In this document: positions 1 through 9,003 of the stretch, in pieces
Position numbering within the stretch: the stretch's first letter is position 1
Layout: every line of letters begins with the position of its first letter
The notes under the pieces: generated by a model
What the model was told of the DNA's origin: nothing
The model's database searches: none
The model's input: only the letters and a program-made list of their open reading frames with translations
Made by a program: the position numbers and the translations under genes
Origin: Caballeronia sp. SEWSISQ10-4 2
Lineage (GTDB): Bacteria > Pseudomonadota > Gammaproteobacteria > Burkholderiales > Burkholderiaceae
Direction of reading: 5' to 3'
Length of the DNA stretch: 64,000 nucleotides
NCBI RefSeq assembly: GCF_030464885.1
Contig: NZ_JALPRJ010000040.1
Coordinates: forward strand, 19,833-83,832

Positions 1-526
1 GAGCAATGTACGTATACGCGGCGATGTCGGCGATGGTCGGTGTCTGCCCGACCGCGAACGGCTTGTCGCGAAACTCGGGATCGATGATCGGAAAGAGATC
101 TTCCGCGATCCTCTTTGCGGTTGCATAGTCCCGCGGTGCGCCGAACACCGTGACCAGACGTGCGGCGCAAGGACCGTACGCAATCTTGCCAGCAGCCAGC
201 GACAGCCAGCGTTGCACTGCTGCCGCATCGACAGGATCCTCGGGGAGCCACGAAGCGTCACCGTATTTGCGGGCGAGGTAGACCAGGATCGCGTTTGAAT
301 CGCTCACAACAATATCGCCGTCTTCGATGACCGGTACCTCGCCAAACGGATTGAGCGCCAGATGCGCCTGCTTGCGGTTGTCGCCGGCCTTCATGTCGAG
401 CTCGATCGTCGTAAAAGGCAGGTCGAGCAGCGTCAGGAAAAGTTTCACGCGATGTCCGTGTCCGGACAGCACCGTGGTACGCAGCCGGATCGGCTGGAGG
501 GGTTTGGCAGGCGTGGGAGTAGGCAT
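1..526 (-). CDS. Glutathione S-transferase family protein (C-terminus off the window)
   Basis: Cytosolic GST-fold protein; the family conjugates or reduces electrophilic compounds with glutathione. The 175 visible codons show the thioredoxin-like N-terminal domain: the first strand and helix (SGHGHRVKLFLTLLDLPF), the cis-proline segment EVPVIEDGD and the glutathione-contacting SDSNAILVYLA, followed by the start of the all-helical domain (VGQTPTIADIAAYTYIA). The gene leaves the window at base 1, so the last helices are not seen. ATG at 526 is the first Met ahead of the domain. It is divergent from the LysR gene at 643 with about 116 bp between them, an arrangement in which the regulator often controls the enzyme. 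The substrate cannot be told. Confidence 0.88.
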   Translation of the reverse strand, partial: MPTPTPAKPLQPIRLRTTVLSGHGHRVKLFLTLLDLPFTTIELDMKAGDNRKQAHLALNPFGEVPVIEDGDIVVSDSNAILVYLARKYGDASWLPEDPVDAAAVQRWLSLAAGKIAYGPCAARLVTVFGAPRDYATAKRIAEDLFPIIDPEFRDKPFAVGQTPTIADIAAYTYIA

Positions 527-642
527 GATGACTCAGGTAAGGATATGAACGGGTGGATGGATAGAGTGAGCATAGAACGTCTCACTTGCCCCGGGAAGAC
601 GGATAATGATGGTTAGACAATCCTCTTAAAGTGGACAATCCA

Positions 643-1554
643 ATGACTAGCCTGAGCGCTGTCAACCTTAACCGGCTCGTGGTTTTCGCGGCTGTGGTCG
701 AGGCCGGTTCCCTGACAGCCGCCGCCGATCGCCTCGGGATCGCGAAGACAATGGTCAGTACGCACATGCAGCGTCTCGAGGCCGAGGTCGGCGCGAGCCT
801 GCTTGTACGCACCACGCGTCGGGTCAGCGTGACGGAGGCCGGCAGGGCGTTTTACGAATCAAGCCGGCAGATCCTGAACGCGACCGAAGAAGCGATCTCG
901 GCGTTGACACAGGAGTCGGGCGCGTTGCGGGGAACGTTGCGTGTCGCCACGCCGATCGACTATGGGGCAAGCGTGGTGGTGCCCATGCTGGTCGCGCTGC
1001 AGCAACGGCATCCAGAGCTCAAGATTGAACTCGTGTCAGCTGACCGTCAGGTGGATCTCGTCGCAGAAGCGGTTGATGTAGCGATCCGGCTTGGGCGTCT
1101 GGCGGATTCGAGTCATCGCGCGGTCAGGATCGGCAGTTTCGTCAAATGGCTCGTGGCGAGCCCCGAGTTTGTCGCACAGTGGGGCAAGCCGGCTACGCTC
1201 GAGGCGGTTGCAAAGCTGCCGTTCGTCGGCATGTCCGCGTTACAAAAGCCGCTGGTGGCGCCGCTCGAAAGCACGCGTGGCGGGAGGCGGACTGTCCGGT
1301 TCAGTTCGGGATTTCTCGCAGACACCGCGCCTACGTGTCGCGCCGCAACATTAGCAGGCGCCGGCGTGGCCTATCTGACCAATTTCTCTATCGGAGAGGA
1401 TGTCGCGGCCGGACGGCTGGTGCGGTTACTGCCGGCGTGGTCATCGCCACCCGCGGGCATTCACGCAATCTTTCCATCGGCACGTTATCCGGTGCCGAAG
1501 GTGCGGGTGTTCATCGATGCGCTCAAGGCTCATCTCGAGACGAAAGGGGGCTAA
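643..1554 (+). CDS. LysR family transcriptional regulator
   Basis: DNA-binding regulator of 303 residues. The N-terminal winged helix-turn-helix (about residues 5 to 63) reads NLNRLVVFAAVVEAGSLTAA and continues through MVSTHMQRLEAEVGASLLVR; the rest is the periplasmic-binding-protein-like effector domain (LRGTLRVATPIDYGASVVVP onward). The open frame extends to a GTG at 631, but ATG 643 leaves the usual short leader before the helix-turn-helix and is preferred. It resembles the common proteobacterial LysR group that regulates a divergent oxidoreductase or GST gene; here the divergent neighbour is a GST. The inducer is unknown. Confidence 0.92.
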   Translation: MTSLSAVNLNRLVVFAAVVEAGSLTAAADRLGIAKTMVSTHMQRLEAEVGASLLVRTTRRVSVTEAGRAFYESSRQILNATEEAISALTQESGALRGTLRVATPIDYGASVVVPMLVALQQRHPELKIELVSADRQVDLVAEAVDVAIRLGRLADSSHRAVRIGSFVKWLVASPEFVAQWGKPATLEAVAKLPFVGMSALQKPLVAPLESTRGGRRTVRFSSGFLADTAPTCRAATLAGAGVAYLTNFSIGEDVAAGRLVRLLPAWSSPPAGIHAIFPSARYPVPKVRVFIDALKAHLETKGG

Positions 1555-1651
1555 GCCGATGCGTTGTTCCTCGGGTATGCCAACTCGCAAGAGACCCGGT
1601 ATAGTCGGTCGCTAGTCGTTCAGGCCAGAACACCCAACCAGGAGCTTCACC

Positions 1652-2278
1652 ATGTCGTCCTCTCCCCGCCGCGCGCTGATCGTCATCGATGTCCAGAACG
1701 AATACGTCACCGGCGATCTGCCGATCGAGTATCCCGACGTCAATGTATCGCTCGCCAACATAGGTCGCGCGATTGACGCTGCCGCCAGGCACGACGTACC
1801 GGTCGTGTTGATCCAGAACATCTCACCGGCAACGTCGCCGCTGTTTGCGCGCGGCTCGGCGGGCGCTGCGCTGCATGACGTGGTGACGTCGCGCCCGCAC
1901 GCAGTGGTTTTCGAAAAGTCGCTGCCGAGCGCCTTCGCCGGCACCGGTCTTGCCGACTGGCTCAGCGCGCATGAAATAGACACGATCGTAATAGCCGGCT
2001 ACATGACGCACAACTGTGACGACTCCACGATCAAACACGCGGTCCATGCCGGGTTGGCAGTCGAGTTTCTCGTCGATGCGACCGGTTCCGTGCCGTATGA
2101 AAACAGTGCTGGCTATGCGAGTGCGGAAGATATTCACCGCGTGTTCACGGTGGTGATGCAGTCGCGTTTCGCCGCGGTGCTGTCCACCGATGCATGGCTC
2201 AATGTGCTCGAAACAGGCGTAGCGCCTGCGCGTGACAACATCTATACATCGAATCAGAAAGCGCGCTCGCGCCTCTGA
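1652..2278 (+). CDS. Isochorismatase-fold cysteine hydrolase
   Basis: Soluble 208-residue hydrolase of the isochorismatase/nicotinamidase superfamily, which cleaves amide or ether bonds with an Asp-Lys-Cys triad. The Asp lies in ALIVIDVQNEY near the N-terminus, the Lys in VVFEKSLPSAF, and the nucleophile Cys in AGYMTHNCDDSTIKHAV, preceded by the expected glycine and cis-peptide region. Length is normal for the family. It stands alone, 97 bp after the LysR gene and convergent with the monooxygenase gene that ends at 2315. The substrate is not predictable; it is only a distant relative of NicF elsewhere in the window. Confidence 0.88.
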   Translation: MSSSPRRALIVIDVQNEYVTGDLPIEYPDVNVSLANIGRAIDAAARHDVPVVLIQNISPATSPLFARGSAGAALHDVVTSRPHAVVFEKSLPSAFAGTGLADWLSAHEIDTIVIAGYMTHNCDDSTIKHAVHAGLAVEFLVDATGSVPYENSAGYASAEDIHRVFTVVMQSRFAAVLSTDAWLNVLETGVAPARDNIYTSNQKARSRL

Positions 2279-2314
2279 GCGTTTATCGACTGTCGGCGGG
2301 ACCGGCGCAAGAGC

Positions 2315-3550
2315 TTAAGCCGGGCCCGGTCCTGCGCCTATCTGCCAGACGTAGATGGGTTCCTTCTGATTGATCGACCAGTCGCCAACGAGTTTGGCCT
2401 TGTACACAATCGGGTTATGCGACGAAACCGCACGCGCATTGCGCCAATGGCGATCCAGCGCTTTTCCTCCTCCAATAGCCGATGCACCAAGTGCATCGAA
2501 CAGATGGGTCGAGGCGCGCAAGGCAAGTTCTGTTGCAACGATCTGCCCTTTGGCGGATTCAATTTCAGCCTCGATATTGAAGCGGTTTTCAGCGTCGACG
2601 TCATCGGCGAAACGCGCTTCATACGCCCGCTGCGCCGGTTCCGTTGAGCGTAAGGCGACTGCTTCCGCGGCATAGGCCCAAGCCGCAATCTCGCCCACCA
2701 CCTGCTGAATCTGAACGTCCTGACTGACGTGTGGCGCATTGCCGTGGCTATAAATCCGTTTGCGCGCTCGCACTTCGGCCGCGGCATCAAGCTCAGCCGC
2801 CCGGGCGATACCGGCAAGCGTCGCGAGATGGAACAGTTGATAGAACGCGGTCTGATATTTAAAGCGCCGGGAGAAATCCGCGATATGACCCGGCTCGACC
2901 ACTGCGTCCTTGAACACCGTGGTGCCGCTTCCCGTGGTGCGTTGTCCAAAACCGTCCCAATCGTCGCTTAGCGTCACGCCGGGTTGCTGCGTGGCCACCG
3001 CGACAATTACATCGCTGCCATCTTCAGCGCGTTGAGCATAGACGTCGATCCAGTCCGCGAAAATGCTGCCCGTGCTGTAGTACTTTTCGCCGTTCAAGAC
3101 CCAGCGGTCGCCTTGCTTGGCCACCTTGGTGATGACGCTGCCCAGCGCAACGTTGCCGACTTCAGTCCACGCATTGCCGAACAGATCGCCGCGTACGAAG
3201 CGTGCAAACCACTGGTCCCGCTCGGGGCTCGCGGGCGCATTGACCACATCCTCGACGAACGCAAAGTGGCCGCGCAAAGCCTGGGGAAGATTGGAATCCG
3301 CGGCGCCGAGTTCAATTAGCAAGCGGAATAACTGCTTGACGGAGACACCCGCACCGCCATGCGATACCGGCACGCGCAGTGCGCCAAAACCCGCCTGTTT
3401 CAGCTCCGTGATCTGGTCGTAGGGAAGGGTGCGTAGCTGGTCACGCTCGACTGCACCAGCGGTTATGCGCTCGAAGATGGGCCTGAAGCGGCTGGCGACA
3501 CTCTCGTAATCCGCTCCAACCGATAACGCGACAGGCGGCAGTTGTGTCAT
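2315..3550 (-). CDS. Acyl-CoA dehydrogenase-fold flavin monooxygenase (DszC/SfnB-like)
   Basis: A 411-residue flavoprotein with the three-part acyl-CoA dehydrogenase fold: N-terminal helices with GFGALRVPVSHGGAGVSVKQ, a central beta domain with WVLNGEKYYSTGSIFADWID, and a C-terminal four-helix bundle (ALRASTHLFDALGASAIGGG, then RHWRNARAVSSHNP). Members of this branch, including the DszC-type sulfur oxygenases and SfnB-type proteins, act on organosulfur compounds rather than acyl-CoA; HRNARxxSSHNP is typical of that branch. ATG 3550 is chosen over an upstream ATG at 3598 because the conserved domain starts soon after it. It is divergent from sfnG across a 364-bp intergenic region, which supports a sulfur-scavenging role. 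The substrate is inferred only. Confidence 0.82.
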   Translation of the reverse strand: MTQLPPVALSVGADYESVASRFRPIFERITAGAVERDQLRTLPYDQITELKQAGFGALRVPVSHGGAGVSVKQLFRLLIELGAADSNLPQALRGHFAFVEDVVNAPASPERDQWFARFVRGDLFGNAWTEVGNVALGSVITKVAKQGDRWVLNGEKYYSTGSIFADWIDVYAQRAEDGSDVIVAVATQQPGVTLSDDWDGFGQRTTGSGTTVFKDAVVEPGHIADFSRRFKYQTAFYQLFHLATLAGIARAAELDAAAEVRARKRIYSHGNAPHVSQDVQIQQVVGEIAAWAYAAEAVALRSTEPAQRAYEARFADDVDAENRFNIEAEIESAKGQIVATELALRASTHLFDALGASAIGGGKALDRHWRNARAVSSHNPIVYKAKLVGDWSINQKEPIYVWQIGAGPGPA

Positions 3551-3914
3551 GTCGAAATCCTTGAGTGTTGTTTGTTGAAGGCGACGGTGGCGCGACATTG
3601 GCCACCGCTGGCGCGAGTGCGCAGGCTCACAAATCTAGTCTATCGACTGCATTTGCGTTAGATCGTTTTGCGGTTTGTTTATCGGGCTATGGCAGATGAC
3701 GACCGTGACGGAACAGCATGACGTCGATACCACCGTTTCAGCGTCAGGTTCCGTCGCTGATGCTTACCTATGCCGGTTGCCGGACATATCGATAGCTGAA
3801 TAAATTGATTGGTGGATGCGGCTGACTGAAATAGATTCAGAAGCCGTGAGTTGGACTCGCAACGACGATGCCGGTCACCAGTGAATCGGCATACTAATTA
3901 ATCAGGAGATTGTC
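3551..3914. promoter_or_regulatory. Divergent control region between the monooxygenase gene and sfnG
   Basis: A 364-bp non-coding stretch from which both organosulfur genes start. It contains an inverted repeat with 8-bp arms, GACGGAAC at 3707-3714 and GTTCCGTC at 3748-3755, separated by 33 bp, which could be a pair of activator half-sites. A purine-rich ribosome binding site (AGGAG near 3903) precedes sfnG. I looked for a sigma-54 -24/-12 element, since sfn genes elsewhere depend on the activator SfnR, and found no convincing one. Confidence 0.4.
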
Positions 3915-5015
3915 ATGAGCGAGAAGCAGGAAGCGCTTAAGTTTGCCTATTGGGTTCCGAACGTCAGCGGTGGCCTGGTGGTCAGCACCATCGAACAGCG
4001 CACTGACTGGAGCGTTGAATATAACCAGAAGCTTGCACAGACCGCAGAGAAAGCGGGCTTCGAATACGCGCTTAGCCAGATCCGCTTTACGGCGGGTTAT
4101 GGCGCGGACAATCAACACGAGTCGGTGTCGTTCAGTCAGGCTCTGCTGCATGCGACCACCAAGCTGAAAGTACTCGCCGCCATCTTGCCGGGACCGTGGA
4201 GTCCGGCGGTTGTCGCCAAGCAGATTGCGACGATCGATCATATCTCCAAGGGGCGGATTGGAATCAACGTGGTAAGCGGATGGTTCAAAGGCGAATTCAC
4301 GGCGATCGGCGAGCCGTGGCTTGAACACGACGAACGTTATCGCCGGTCGCGCGAATTTATCGAAGCGCTCAAGGGCATCTGGACTCAGGATAACTTTACG
4401 TTCCGAGGCGATTTTTATCGATTCAACAACTACACGCTGAGTCCGAAGCCGGTGCAAAAGCCGCACCCGGAAATCTTTCAGGGTGGTAGCTCGCGTGCAG
4501 CCCGCGACAATGCCGCGAGCGTTTCCGACTGGTACTTCACCAACGGCAATACGCCTGAGAACCTGAAGCTTCAGATCGACGATATCCAGGCCAAGGCGGC
4601 CGTCAACAACCACAAGGTGCGCATTGGCGTGAATGCGTTCGTGATTGCCCGCGACACCGAAGAAGAAGCCAAGGCGGTACTCGCCGACATCATCAAGCAC
4701 GCGCATGTGGAAGCGGTCCATGCATTCGGCGACGCCGCGAAGCAGGCGGGCAGCGCGTCGCCTGAAGGCGAGGGTAATTGGGCCAAATCAACGTTCGAAG
4801 ACCTGGTGCAATACAACGACGGCTTTCGCACGAATCTGATCGGTACGCCACGGCAGATTGCAGAGCGGATCGTGGAATTGAAAGCAGTGGGCGTGGATCT
4901 GGTGCTGGCCGGTTTCCTGCACTTTATTGAAGAGGTCGAGTATTTCGGGCAGCGGGTCTTGCCGCTCGTGCGCGAACTCGAAGAGGCTGCGCAACTTGAA
5001 GCCAAGGCTGCTTGA
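3915..5015 (+). CDS. sfnG: FMNH2-dependent dimethylsulfone monooxygenase SfnG
   Basis: Luciferase-like (bacterial TIM-barrel) monooxygenase of 366 residues. SfnG converts dimethylsulfone to methanesulfinate with reduced FMN and O2, part of scavenging sulfur from organosulfur compounds. Diagnostic stretches are LKFAYWVPNVSGGLVVSTIE at the N-terminus, ILPGPWSPAVVAKQIATIDH, GRIGINVVSGWFKGEF, and FQGGSSRAARDNAASVSDWY. The length matches the family. The start has AGGAG 7 to 8 bases upstream. The stop at 5013-5015 is one base before the next ATG, so the downstream genes are probably co-transcribed. No flavin reductase gene (SfnF-like) is visible nearby, so reduced FMN must come from elsewhere. Confidence 0.93.
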   Translation: MSEKQEALKFAYWVPNVSGGLVVSTIEQRTDWSVEYNQKLAQTAEKAGFEYALSQIRFTAGYGADNQHESVSFSQALLHATTKLKVLAAILPGPWSPAVVAKQIATIDHISKGRIGINVVSGWFKGEFTAIGEPWLEHDERYRRSREFIEALKGIWTQDNFTFRGDFYRFNNYTLSPKPVQKPHPEIFQGGSSRAARDNAASVSDWYFTNGNTPENLKLQIDDIQAKAAVNNHKVRIGVNAFVIARDTEEEAKAVLADIIKHAHVEAVHAFGDAAKQAGSASPEGEGNWAKSTFEDLVQYNDGFRTNLIGTPRQIAERIVELKAVGVDLVLAGFLHFIEEVEYFGQRVLPLVRELEEAAQLEAKAA

Positions 5016-5016
5016 G

Positions 5017-6162
5017 ATGGTGGCGCCGACGCGGGGCAAAGAGACCGTGCTCGCTGACAGTCTGCCCGGGTGGCTTGCCGTACAAGCGCAGTCCCGTCCT
5101 CAGGCGGCCGCGTTGCGGCATAAACGGCTGGGGCATTGGGAGCAGCTGAGCTGGCAAGCGCTTGCCAAAAAAGTCGAGGCACTGGCCGCTGCTTTGGCGG
5201 CGCATGATTTCGGTCCCGGCGACGCACTGCTGCTTGTCAGTCAGCCGCGCGAGGAGGCGCTGTTATTGTCTCTGGCTGCCCAATGGCGCGGCGGGGTTGC
5301 AGTGCCGGTCGAACCTTCGGTATCGGATCGGACGCTTGCTGAAATCGTGCGGCATCTTGCGCCGCTTTTCATCTTCGCCGACGACGATCGGCAGGTCGAT
5401 CGCCTGCTCGCGTTATCGCAATGGGTTATCGATGCAAACCCGCGCGGACTGCGGCCGCATCCGCACGCGGACGTGCTTGAATACAGGACGCTCTTATTGT
5501 CGGATAAACGTGTTCAAGCCACCACACGACCTGATCATGACGCGTATATCTTCTATCGCGGTGACGTTGAACACGGCCTCGAGGAGCAGCGCGTCACGCA
5601 TGCAGCGCTGATTCGCGAGGCACGGCAGGTCGTCGCAAAGGAACATCTTCACCCAGGCGATGACGCGTTCGCCGCCCGCGCATTCGCGACAGCGGCGCAG
5701 GCGCGCTATCTGGTTGCACCGTGGCTACTGACCGGCTTTCACCTGAATTTTCCCGAATCGCTGGATACACGCGACAACGACCGGCGTGAACTCGCGCCCA
5801 CGCTCGTCGCGGGAACACGCGAGACCTATGGACGGGTCGCACGGCTCGTCGATGCAAGATTGCCCGGTGAGGGTTCCATCCGCCGGCGCTTGCTGGATCG
5901 CCTGAGCGATGAGCGTTCATCCAGGCTGCTGCGCTTCGTCGCGTGGTGGGGTGTCGCGCGGCCATTGCGCGAGGTGATCGGCTTCAGGCGGACTCATGCT
6001 GCGCTAGTAGTCGGCGCGTCTCTGGATGATAACGCGGCGCGTCTTTTCAACGCACTACGAATCGATGTCCGCGCATGGCCGGATGACGATCAGTGGCACC
6101 GATTGCCGGAGCGCGGTCTGCCTCTGCAAGAAATCGCCGATGTACAAGGACAACCCGCGTGA
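5017..6162 (+). CDS. Degenerate AMP-dependent synthetase-like protein
   Basis: A 381-residue protein resembling the N-terminal part of acyl-CoA synthetases: LPGWLAVQAQSRPQAAALRH, LGHWEQLSWQALAKKVEALA and VPVEPSVSDRTLAEIVRHLA match the ligase opening. The Ser/Thr/Gly-rich AMP-binding loop (usually YTSGTTGxPKG) is replaced near residue 179 by FYRGDVEHGLEEQRVTHAAL, keeping only the flanking pattern. The YxxTE core and the whole C-terminal lid domain are absent, against roughly 600 residues in Liv-linked ligases. It starts one base after the sfnG stop and its stop overlaps the next gene's GTG, so it is well embedded in the operon. A catalytic ligase is unlikely; a structural role or ongoing decay is possible. 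Confidence 0.72.
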   Translation: MVAPTRGKETVLADSLPGWLAVQAQSRPQAAALRHKRLGHWEQLSWQALAKKVEALAAALAAHDFGPGDALLLVSQPREEALLLSLAAQWRGGVAVPVEPSVSDRTLAEIVRHLAPLFIFADDDRQVDRLLALSQWVIDANPRGLRPHPHADVLEYRTLLLSDKRVQATTRPDHDAYIFYRGDVEHGLEEQRVTHAALIREARQVVAKEHLHPGDDAFAARAFATAAQARYLVAPWLLTGFHLNFPESLDTRDNDRRELAPTLVAGTRETYGRVARLVDARLPGEGSIRRRLLDRLSDERSSRLLRFVAWWGVARPLREVIGFRRTHAALVVGASLDDNAARLFNALRIDVRAWPDDDQWHRLPERGLPLQEIADVQGQPA

Positions 6163-6959
6163 CGTCACTAGAACGGCCTTTGCCTTTACCCGCTGAACCG
6201 CTGCTTTCGCTGGACCGGATTTCGTTATCGTTCGGCGGTGTCAAGGCCATTACCGACATCAGCTTCGACGTCCGTCAAGGCGAGATCTGCGCATTGATCG
6301 GGCCGAACGGCGCCGGCAAGAGTTCGCTTCTCAATGTCATCAATGGCGTCTACCGGCCGCAGCAGGGCACGGTGCGCTTCGATGGCACCGGAAGCCGTCG
6401 CATGAATCCGCATGACGCGGCGCATCGCGGTATCGCGCGCACGTTTCAGAACATCGCGCTGTTCCGGCGCATGAGCGTGTTGGACAACGTACTGACCGGG
6501 CGCAACCTGCATCGCGGCAGCACGTGGCTTGAGCAGACCTTTCGAGTTGGGCGGGCCCGACGCGACGAAGCAACACAACGCCGTTACGCCGAAGTCGTGA
6601 TCGAAGCACTCGATTTGCAGCGTGTGCGTGACAGCATCGTGGGCACGCTGTCGTACGGCGTTCAGAAGCGCGTGGAACTGGCTCGCGCGTTGGCGGCCGA
6701 GCCGCGCTTGCTGTTGCTCGATGAACCGATGGCCGGCATGAATGCCGACGAGAAACGCGCGATGGCGGGTTTCATCGTCGATGCCAATGAACAATTCGGC
6801 GTGACCGTCGTGCTGATCGAGCATGACATCGGCGTGGTAATGGATCTCTCCGATCACATTGTCGTGCTCGACTACGGCAAGAAGATTGCAGACGGTAGTC
6901 CTGCCGAGGTGCGTGTCGATCCCGGCGTACTGGCGGCTTATCTCGGCACGCGTCACTGA
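6159..6959 (+). CDS. Branched-chain-type ABC transporter ATPase, LivG class
   Basis: Cytoplasmic ATP-binding subunit of 266 residues driving the Liv-type importer encoded here. It shows Walker A GPNGAGKSSLLNVI, the signature region LSYGVQKRVELARALA and Walker B LLLLDEPMAGMNADE followed by VVLIEHDIGVVMDL. The long insert RNLHRGSTWLEQTFRVGRAR between Walker A and the signature is typical of LivG. The GTG at 6159 overlaps the preceding TGA (GTGA), indicating translational coupling, and is preferred to upstream Met codons inside the previous gene. It belongs to the sfnG-linked operon. Confidence 0.92.
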   Translation: MTSLERPLPLPAEPLLSLDRISLSFGGVKAITDISFDVRQGEICALIGPNGAGKSSLLNVINGVYRPQQGTVRFDGTGSRRMNPHDAAHRGIARTFQNIALFRRMSVLDNVLTGRNLHRGSTWLEQTFRVGRARRDEATQRRYAEVVIEALDLQRVRDSIVGTLSYGVQKRVELARALAAEPRLLLLDEPMAGMNADEKRAMAGFIVDANEQFGVTVVLIEHDIGVVMDLSDHIVVLDYGKKIADGSPAEVRVDPGVLAAYLGTRH

Positions 6960-7004
6960 CCTTGGCGCGCGTCGATTTCATTGAATCACCCAAAGGCTGC
7001 ATCC

Positions 7005-7886
7005 ATGAGTTTCTTTCTCGAAGTGCTGGTCGGCGGTTTGTTGGCCGGCGTGATGTACTCGCTCGTCGCGATCGGCTTCGTGTTGATCTACAAGGCATCG
7101 GGCGTGTTCAATTTTGCGCAGGGTTCGCTGGTGTTGTTCGGCGCGCTGACCTTCGTGAGCCTGGTCGAACGCCATGTTGCCCCCTGGCTTGCATTCGCGG
7201 CGACGCTTGCAGTATTGGTGCTGATCGCCATCGCGATAGAACGCGCCGTGTTGCGGCCGCTCGTGAACCGGACGCCTATCGTGCTCTTCATGGCGACACT
7301 CGGCTTGAGCTTCATTCTCGAAGGCGCTGCCCAGTTATTGTGGGGCGCGCAGGTGCATGGACTGGATCTGGGTATCGACGATAAACCGCTTCAGTTGGGC
7401 GGCGTGATGATCAGCCAGTTCGACCTGTTCGCCGCGGCAACAGCTGGCGTGCTCGTGATTGCGTTGTCTTTGATGACGAACCGGACCCGACTCGGTTTGT
7501 CCTTGCGCGCAGTGGCTGATGATCCGCTCGCGGCACTTGCGGTCGGCATCAGGCTGCCGCGAATCTGGGCCATCGTCTGGTCGCTTGCGGGTTTTGTCAG
7601 TCTCGTCGCCGGCCTGCTATGGGGCGCACGCCTCGGCGTACAGTTCTCGTTGTCGCTGGTGGTGCTGAAGGCGCTTCCGGTACTGATCATCGGTGGCTTC
7701 TCGTCGATCGGCGGGGCGATAGCCGGCGGCCTGCTGGTCGGCGCGTCGGAAAAGCTGGCCGAGGTGTACGTCGGCTCACTGGTGGGCGGCGGCATCGAGA
7801 ACTGGTTTCCGTATGTTCTCGCAGTCCTGTTCCTGCTCGTACGCCCCGTGGGCTTGTTCGGCGAACCCGCCGTCGAACGGATATGA
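7005..7886 (+). CDS. Branched-chain-type ABC transporter permease, LivH class
   Basis: Inner-membrane permease of 293 residues with about eight hydrophobic segments. Family marks are LLAGVMYSLVAIGFVLIYKA at the N-terminus, GVFNFAQGSLVLFGAL, and GGFSSIGGAIAGGLLVGASE near the C-terminus. ATG 7005 was chosen because the membrane segment starts directly after it. It follows livG by 45 bp, and its TGA overlaps the ATG of the LivM-type gene. Together with LivM it forms the channel for whatever the periplasmic protein at 9004 binds; the operon context suggests an organosulfur compound or its product, which is inference. Confidence 0.92.
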   Translation: MSFFLEVLVGGLLAGVMYSLVAIGFVLIYKASGVFNFAQGSLVLFGALTFVSLVERHVAPWLAFAATLAVLVLIAIAIERAVLRPLVNRTPIVLFMATLGLSFILEGAAQLLWGAQVHGLDLGIDDKPLQLGGVMISQFDLFAAATAGVLVIALSLMTNRTRLGLSLRAVADDPLAALAVGIRLPRIWAIVWSLAGFVSLVAGLLWGARLGVQFSLSLVVLKALPVLIIGGFSSIGGAIAGGLLVGASEKLAEVYVGSLVGGGIENWFPYVLAVLFLLVRPVGLFGEPAVERI

Positions 7887-8941
7887 GGCCGCTTATGTCG
7901 AACATCGTCATTCGCCGCGCCGGGCTGAGCGCTTCGCGGCCGGCCGTTCCAGGGCTCGTTTTAGTCGCGAGCCTGGCCGTCCTCGCCGCTGTGCCGGGAG
8001 TAGCCAGCGAATATTGGCTGAGCGCCGTGCTGACGCCTTTCTTGATACTGTCGCTTGCCGGGCTTGGTTTAAATCTTCTGACGGGTTATGCCGGTCAACT
8101 GTCGCTTGGCACCGCGGCTTTCATGGCAGTGGGCGCCTACGCCACCTATAACTTCGCCGTCCGCGTGCCGGGTTTGTCGTTGCTCGCGGACCTTGTTCTG
8201 GGAGGATTGACAACTGCGGCGATCGGCACGTTATTCGGCTTGCCAAGCCTTCGCATCAAGGGCTTCTACCTGATTGCTTCGACACTGGCCGCACAATTTT
8301 TCATCGAATGGCTTTTCACCAAGGTGAACTGGTTCTCGAATGACGATACGTCCGGCGTCCTGAGCGCCCCTCGGTTATCGGTCTTCGGCTGGTCCATCGC
8401 CACGCCGGTTTCGCGCTACCAGTTCGTTCTTGGCGTTGTCGCGGTGTTGTTCGCAGTGGCTGCCAGCCTCGTGCGCAGCGAACTCGGCCGTCGCTGGATG
8501 GCGGTACGCGACATGGACACGGCGGCTGCGGTCATCGGCATTCCTATCGGCCGCACCAAACTGCTGGCCTTCGCCGTCAGTTCGTTCGTCATCGGGATTG
8601 CAGGCGCGCTCTGGGCGTTCGCTTATCTCGGCACGGTCGAGCCGCACGGCTTCGACCTCAACCTGTCGTTCCAGGTGCTGTTCATCATCATCATCGGTGG
8701 GATGGGCAGTATCTCGGGCAACTTCTACGGCGCGGCTTTCATTGTGTTGCTGCCCATTGGGTTGTCCCATGCGGCCGGTGCGCTTGCCGCTATCGGCGTG
8801 GACGTCGGGCAACTCCAGAACCTCCAGAAGATCCTCTTTGGCGCATTGATTATCTTGTTCCTCATCAAGGAACCGGACGGGCTTGCGCGGCTTGTTCAGA
8901 TCGCGCGGCAGCGCCTCAGGAACTGGCCGCTGCGGGCCTGA
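7883..8941 (+). CDS. Branched-chain-type ABC transporter permease, LivM class
   Basis: Inner-membrane permease of 352 residues, the LivM partner. Hydrophobic helices span most of the protein; conserved pieces are LAGLGLNLLTGYAGQLSLGT, GLPSLRIKGFYLIASTLAAQ, the cytoplasmic coupling loop WMAVRDMDTAAAVIGIPIGR, and IIIIGGMGSISGNFYGAAF. The ATG at 7883 overlaps the livH TGA (ATGA) and gives MRPLMSN; a second ATG at 7895 is possible. Slightly shorter than LivM proteins that carry a long N-terminal extension. Confidence 0.92.
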   Translation: MRPLMSNIVIRRAGLSASRPAVPGLVLVASLAVLAAVPGVASEYWLSAVLTPFLILSLAGLGLNLLTGYAGQLSLGTAAFMAVGAYATYNFAVRVPGLSLLADLVLGGLTTAAIGTLFGLPSLRIKGFYLIASTLAAQFFIEWLFTKVNWFSNDDTSGVLSAPRLSVFGWSIATPVSRYQFVLGVVAVLFAVAASLVRSELGRRWMAVRDMDTAAAVIGIPIGRTKLLAFAVSSFVIGIAGALWAFAYLGTVEPHGFDLNLSFQVLFIIIIGGMGSISGNFYGAAFIVLLPIGLSHAAGALAAIGVDVGQLQNLQKILFGALIILFLIKEPDGLARLVQIARQRLRNWPLRA

Positions 8942-9003
8942 ACGTTTGCGCAGAAATAGTCCATACCTCTTTCCCAATCACAGCAGACACGGACGCGTTC
9001 AGC

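Noticed and set aside
2299..2332. Hairpin GGACCGG / CCGGTCC at the convergent gene ends as a terminator
   Set aside because: The arms are 20 bp apart, overlap coding sequence and have no T-run on either side.
3551..3914. Sigma-54 promoter upstream of sfnG
   Set aside because: No GG-N10-GC element with a credible -24/-12 context was found on the sfnG strand.
3894..4721. Long antisense open frame (275 codons) opposite sfnG
   Set aside because: It mirrors a well-conserved gene in high-GC DNA, has no recognisable domain and no ribosome binding site.
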